Assembly (NCBI GenBank): GCA_043811005.1
Contig: JBDRNO010000053.1
Coordinates: forward strand, 1-28,569
From: JBDRNO01 sp043811005
GTDB lineage: Bacteria > Bacteroidota > Bacteroidia > NORP154
DNA length: 28,569 nt
Reading direction: 5' to 3'
Shown: piece by piece, positions 25,760 to 28,569 of the stretch
Layout of the letters: every line of letters starts with the position of its first letter
Numbering within the stretch: the stretch's first letter is position 1
Position numbers and translations under genes: made by a program
The notes under the pieces: model-generated
Seen by the model: only the letters and a program-made list of their open reading frames with translations
What the model was told of the DNA's origin: nothing
Databases searched by the model: none

Positions 25760-27245
25760 TATTAGAAAAAGCGTATTAAACTGGATCAGTAATGATTCAG
25801 GTAATCTTTTAGGGGATGATTCTGCAATAAATACCGGTTTGTTGAAAGAATATATTAAAATCCGGGTAAACGGTCCGCATGATACCTTTTGTAATGCTCC
25901 TCATAAGAATATTTTTTTTAGCCCTGATGGCCGGGCTGTTGCCTGTTGTTATAACCGCAAACATATCTTAGGCGTCTACCCCTATCAGAGCATTAAACAA
26001 ATATGGCAGGGTGAAAAGAAAGAAGAGCTAAGAGGGCATCTTAAAGACAATAACCTTTATTCCGGTTGCCACTATTGCCAAAGTCATCTGAAGAATAAAA
26101 ATTTCGATGCCATCATAGCCAAAGAATATGACGCATTGCCGCTTAATGATAATTACCCCACAAAGCTGGAATTTGAATTGAGCAACACCTGCAACCTGGA
26201 ATGCACGATGTGCACGGGTGATTTTTCATCATTGATAAGAAAGAACAGGGAAAAGGAACCACAACTTGAGAATCCCTACGATGATGAATTTATCAGGCAG
26301 TTGGAAGAATTTATTCCCTATCTGCACAGCACAAGATTTTTTGGTGGCGAACCTTTTATCATTGATATATATTACCGGATATGGGAAAAGATCATTGCCA
26401 TCAACCCCAAATGCAAAATCGTTGTTCAAACCAATGCAACGGTCTTAAACACAAAGGTGAAGGAGTTACTGAACAAAGGTAATTTTACGATAAATGTTTC
26501 TATTGATTCCTTGCAAAAAAGTGTCTTTGAATCTATCCGCGTTAATGCAAAATTTGATAAAGTGATGGAAAACACCAGGTATTTTCATCAATATTGTAAG
26601 GGGAAGGGAGCACATTTGGGCATTTCGTTTTGCCCCATGCGGCAAAATTGGCGGGAGCTGCCGGATTTTATAAATTTTTGCAACCGGTTAGACGCTTGTG
26701 TTTATTTTAATACAGTCTGGTTTCCCGAAGAGCTTTCCCTGGCTAACTGGGAATCAGGAATACTAAAGGAAGTCTGTAAATACTTGTCCGGATTCACATT
26801 TCCTGATGAAACCCCGCTTCAACAGCACAACAACAAACATTTTACTGATTTCGTAACGCAGGTTAACTTCTGGTATAAAAAAGCGTTAAAAAGAGAAACT
26901 GAGAAGAGAAAAAGACAAGAAGAAGAAGAGCAGAAAATGAAAACGTTGGAGAAGAAATTAGAAAAACTCAATACAGGTGTCTTAAAAGATATCTTCTATG
27001 ATAAAATAAGACTACATATAGATTGTGATGAAAATTTATCTGAAAGTGAGAAGAGAAGAAAATTGAAGCGATACATTTTAAAGGCCGATAATGTTTTTGG
27101 CAGATTCGCTGAAACCATGCCCTTAAAAAAAGCGATTAATAAATTAAATGAAGAATCTTCGTTTGAAACTGTTGTTAATATACTTGAAACAGAAAGCGAG
27201 GAAGAGATATATGACAGGGTAATGGTTTTATACAACGAATCATAA
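25737..27245 (+). CDS. Radical SAM protein with N-terminal SPASM/twitch-like cluster, paralog 3
   Basis: A 502-residue protein from a TTG at 25737 that overlaps paralog 2 by 23 bp; no ATG precedes the first cysteine, and TTG 25743 is an alternative. Clusters: Cys52 (CNAPHKNIFF), Cys70-Cys71 (VACCYNRKH), Cys111 and Cys114, then CNLECTMC (Cys152, Cys156, Cys159), SSLIRKNREK, FGGEP (202-206) and SIDSLQKSVFESIRVN. A Lys/Glu-rich, probably coiled stretch (about 382-410) joins the core to the last 86 residues (417-502), which align gaplessly with the end of the transglutaminase-like lipoprotein. Very close to paralog 2 along its length, so the pair probably arose by tandem duplication. Confidence 0.88.
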   Translation: MQLIALNNIRKSVLNWISNDSGNLLGDDSAINTGLLKEYIKIRVNGPHDTFCNAPHKNIFFSPDGRAVACCYNRKHILGVYPYQSIKQIWQGEKKEELRGHLKDNNLYSGCHYCQSHLKNKNFDAIIAKEYDALPLNDNYPTKLEFELSNTCNLECTMCTGDFSSLIRKNREKEPQLENPYDDEFIRQLEEFIPYLHSTRFFGGEPFIIDIYYRIWEKIIAINPKCKIVVQTNATVLNTKVKELLNKGNFTINVSIDSLQKSVFESIRVNAKFDKVMENTRYFHQYCKGKGAHLGISFCPMRQNWRELPDFINFCNRLDACVYFNTVWFPEELSLANWESGILKEVCKYLSGFTFPDETPLQQHNNKHFTDFVTQVNFWYKKALKRETEKRKRQEEEEQKMKTLEKKLEKLNTGVLKDIFYDKIRLHIDCDENLSESEKRRKLKRYILKADNVFGRFAETMPLKKAINKLNEESSFETVVNILETESEEEIYDRVMVLYNES

Positions 27246-27317
27246 AAAACAGGGAAAAATATTTACCATTAGACTTCTTAAACCTTTTTATTCTTTGAGC
27301 TAAATTTATAGCATTTT

Positions 27318-27374
27318 TGTGGGATTTAGTGTTTTAGTGCTTTTGTGGCATTTTTTAATCCGCCAGCTGGCGGA
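27318..27374. repeat. Dispersed repeat with CCGCCAGCTGGCGG before paralog 4
   Basis: The text from TGTGGGATTTAGTG through CCGCCAGCTGGCGG (27360-27373) is the reverse orientation of the element after the PPTase gene (9783-9871). The 147-bp gap from 27245 to 27393 holds this repeat and no gene. Its place just before a start codon differs from the 3'-end placement of the 82-bp copies. Confidence 0.55.
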
Positions 27375-27392
27375 CGAAGTTATGTTCTTATC

Positions 27393-28569
27393 ATGATGAA
27401 CAAGATCAAAAATTATCTTAAAAGAGCTTTCCATAGGTTAAGCGGGTTTAAGCCGCTGGCTCGGGAAATTATTGATGAGTACAATAACAGCAGACCTTAC
27501 GGAGCCAGAAAACGGATTTGCTATGCTCCATTCACAAGTATGTTCATTAACACACTTGGGAAGATCACACCATGCTATGCCAACTATAATGAAGAAACCT
27601 ACCCTGAAAAAAATTTGAAAGAAATCTGGTTCGGTAAACAGTTCAATAAGCTGAGAAAAAGAATCTGCCGGAATGATCTCTCTAACGGTTGTGAGTTCTG
27701 TAAAACCTTTGTTGACAATGAAAAAGTTGAAGGTATTTTAGCGGAAAAATACGATAATATGGTGTTTGACACAGATGAATTTCCAAATAGAAAGAATAAG
27801 GTATATCCGAAAATTATTGAATTTGAATTGAGCAATTCCTGCGACACCGAATGTGTTATGTGCGATGGCAATCTGTCATCTGCAATCAGGAAGAACAGGG
27901 AGAAAAAACCGCCTCTGAAAAACCCTTACGGTGAAATGTTTATAAGGCAACTCGAAGACTTTATTCCCTACCTGAAGATTGCCGAATTTACGGGTGGCTC
28001 ACCTTTCTTGATTAACATATATTATGACATATGGGATATGATACTAAAGCTGAATCCTGATTGTCATATATTGATCACTACAAGTGCCAATATTATGAAT
28101 GATAAAATAAGGAACTTGCTTGACAGGGGACTGTTTAATTTTAATATCTCCATTGATTCCCTGCAAAAGGAAAATTACGAGAGAATACGGGTAAATGCCA
28201 AATACGAAAATGTTATGAGGAACATTCAATTTTTTCATAGCTACTGCCAAAAGAAAAGCACAACCCTGTCCCTCCTCGTGTGCCCTCTCAGGCAAAATTG
28301 GCAGGAATTCCCTGACTTCATTAATTTTGCTAACGATTTAGGGGTTAAATCATATTTTCATATTGCATTTAAGCCATACAACCTGGCGCTTTGGAGCTTA
28401 AATCCTTCAAAATTAAAGGAGATATATAATGAACTTTCCAAATTTGATTTTCCTGAAGAAACACCAAACCAAAAGATCAACAAGAATAACTATTTAAAAC
28501 TGGTGCAACAAATTAATACCTGGTACGATAAAGCAGTAAAACGTGAAAAAGTTGAACTGAATAAAGAAC
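27393..28569 (+). CDS. Radical SAM-like protein with N-terminal SPASM/twitch-like cluster, paralog 4 (cut by window end)
   Basis: The open frame starts at ATG 27393 and is still open at the right edge (392 codons seen). N-terminal cysteines are Cys43 (CYAPFTSMFI), Cys61, Cys100 and Cys103 (GCEFC). The core cluster motif is CDTECVMC (Cys150, Cys154, Cys157), followed by SSAIRKNREK. The SAM-binding GGEP is GGSP here (201-204), losing the Glu kept in paralogs 1-3. SIDSLQKENYERIRVN and CPLRQNWQEFPDFINF are conserved. It is the most divergent of the four, and may have changed chemistry or be a structural partner. The cysteines that hold the catalytic cluster are intact, so loss of function is not shown. 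Confidence 0.87.
   Translation, partial: MMNKIKNYLKRAFHRLSGFKPLAREIIDEYNNSRPYGARKRICYAPFTSMFINTLGKITPCYANYNEETYPEKNLKEIWFGKQFNKLRKRICRNDLSNGCEFCKTFVDNEKVEGILAEKYDNMVFDTDEFPNRKNKVYPKIIEFELSNSCDTECVMCDGNLSSAIRKNREKKPPLKNPYGEMFIRQLEDFIPYLKIAEFTGGSPFLINIYYDIWDMILKLNPDCHILITTSANIMNDKIRNLLDRGLFNFNISIDSLQKENYERIRVNAKYENVMRNIQFFHSYCQKKSTTLSLLVCPLRQNWQEFPDFINFANDLGVKSYFHIAFKPYNLALWSLNPSKLKEIYNELSKFDFPEETPNQKINKNNYLKLVQQINTWYDKAVKREKVELNKE

Overview
The window looks like part of a large surface-polymer (exopolysaccharide or glycoconjugate) locus from a member of the Bacteroidota, probably an uncultured lineage. The support is indirect: AT-rich DNA, few clear Shine-Dalgarno sites, a TAnnTTTG-type -7 element, many short non-coding palindromic repeats between genes, and protein families typical of that phylum. 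No rRNA, tRNA, CRISPR array or intact mobile element was found.

Layout. Positions 291-2910 hold an ABC-2 polysaccharide export permease without a visible ATPase, and a convergent GT-C (family 39-like) membrane glycosyltransferase. Positions 3021-6103 form a sugar-modification cassette: radical SAM/SPASM enzyme, DegT-type PLP aminotransferase, PglD/NeuD-type acyltransferase. A second radical SAM/SPASM gene (6110-7249) converges on it. Positions 7505-9776 form a small acyl module: FabF-like ketosynthase, a divergent acyl carrier protein, and an enlarged AcpS-type phosphopantetheinyl transferase. Positions 9905-16468 hold two membrane-anchored SGNH hydrolases, a family 2 glycosyltransferase, an AsnB-type amidotransferase and a zinc-ribbon methyltransferase.

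Positions 16689-28569 are the most unusual part. They hold two 50-residue DUF5989-like membrane proteins, three more SGNH proteins, a sulfotransferase, a transglutaminase-like lipoprotein, and four paralogous radical SAM proteins in which the SPASM/twitch-like cysteine cluster comes before the radical SAM core. The last paralog runs off the right edge. The C-terminal 86 residues of the transglutaminase-like lipoprotein align without gaps to the C-terminal 86 residues of one of these radical SAM proteins (26 identities by eye). This suggests a shared interaction or recognition module and ties the two protein types into one system.

How the genes may work together (inference): glycosyltransferases build a glycan, the aminotransferase, acyltransferase, amidotransferase, methyltransferase, sulfotransferase and SGNH proteins decorate it, the ketosynthase/ACP/PPTase set supplies an unusual acyl group, and the permease exports the product. 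The substrate of the four radical SAM paralogs is unknown; no RiPP precursor peptide is visible.

Intergenic DNA carries several repeat families, including an 82-bp element found immediately downstream of two unrelated genes in the same orientation relative to each gene. No gene-free stretch exceeds 300 bases.
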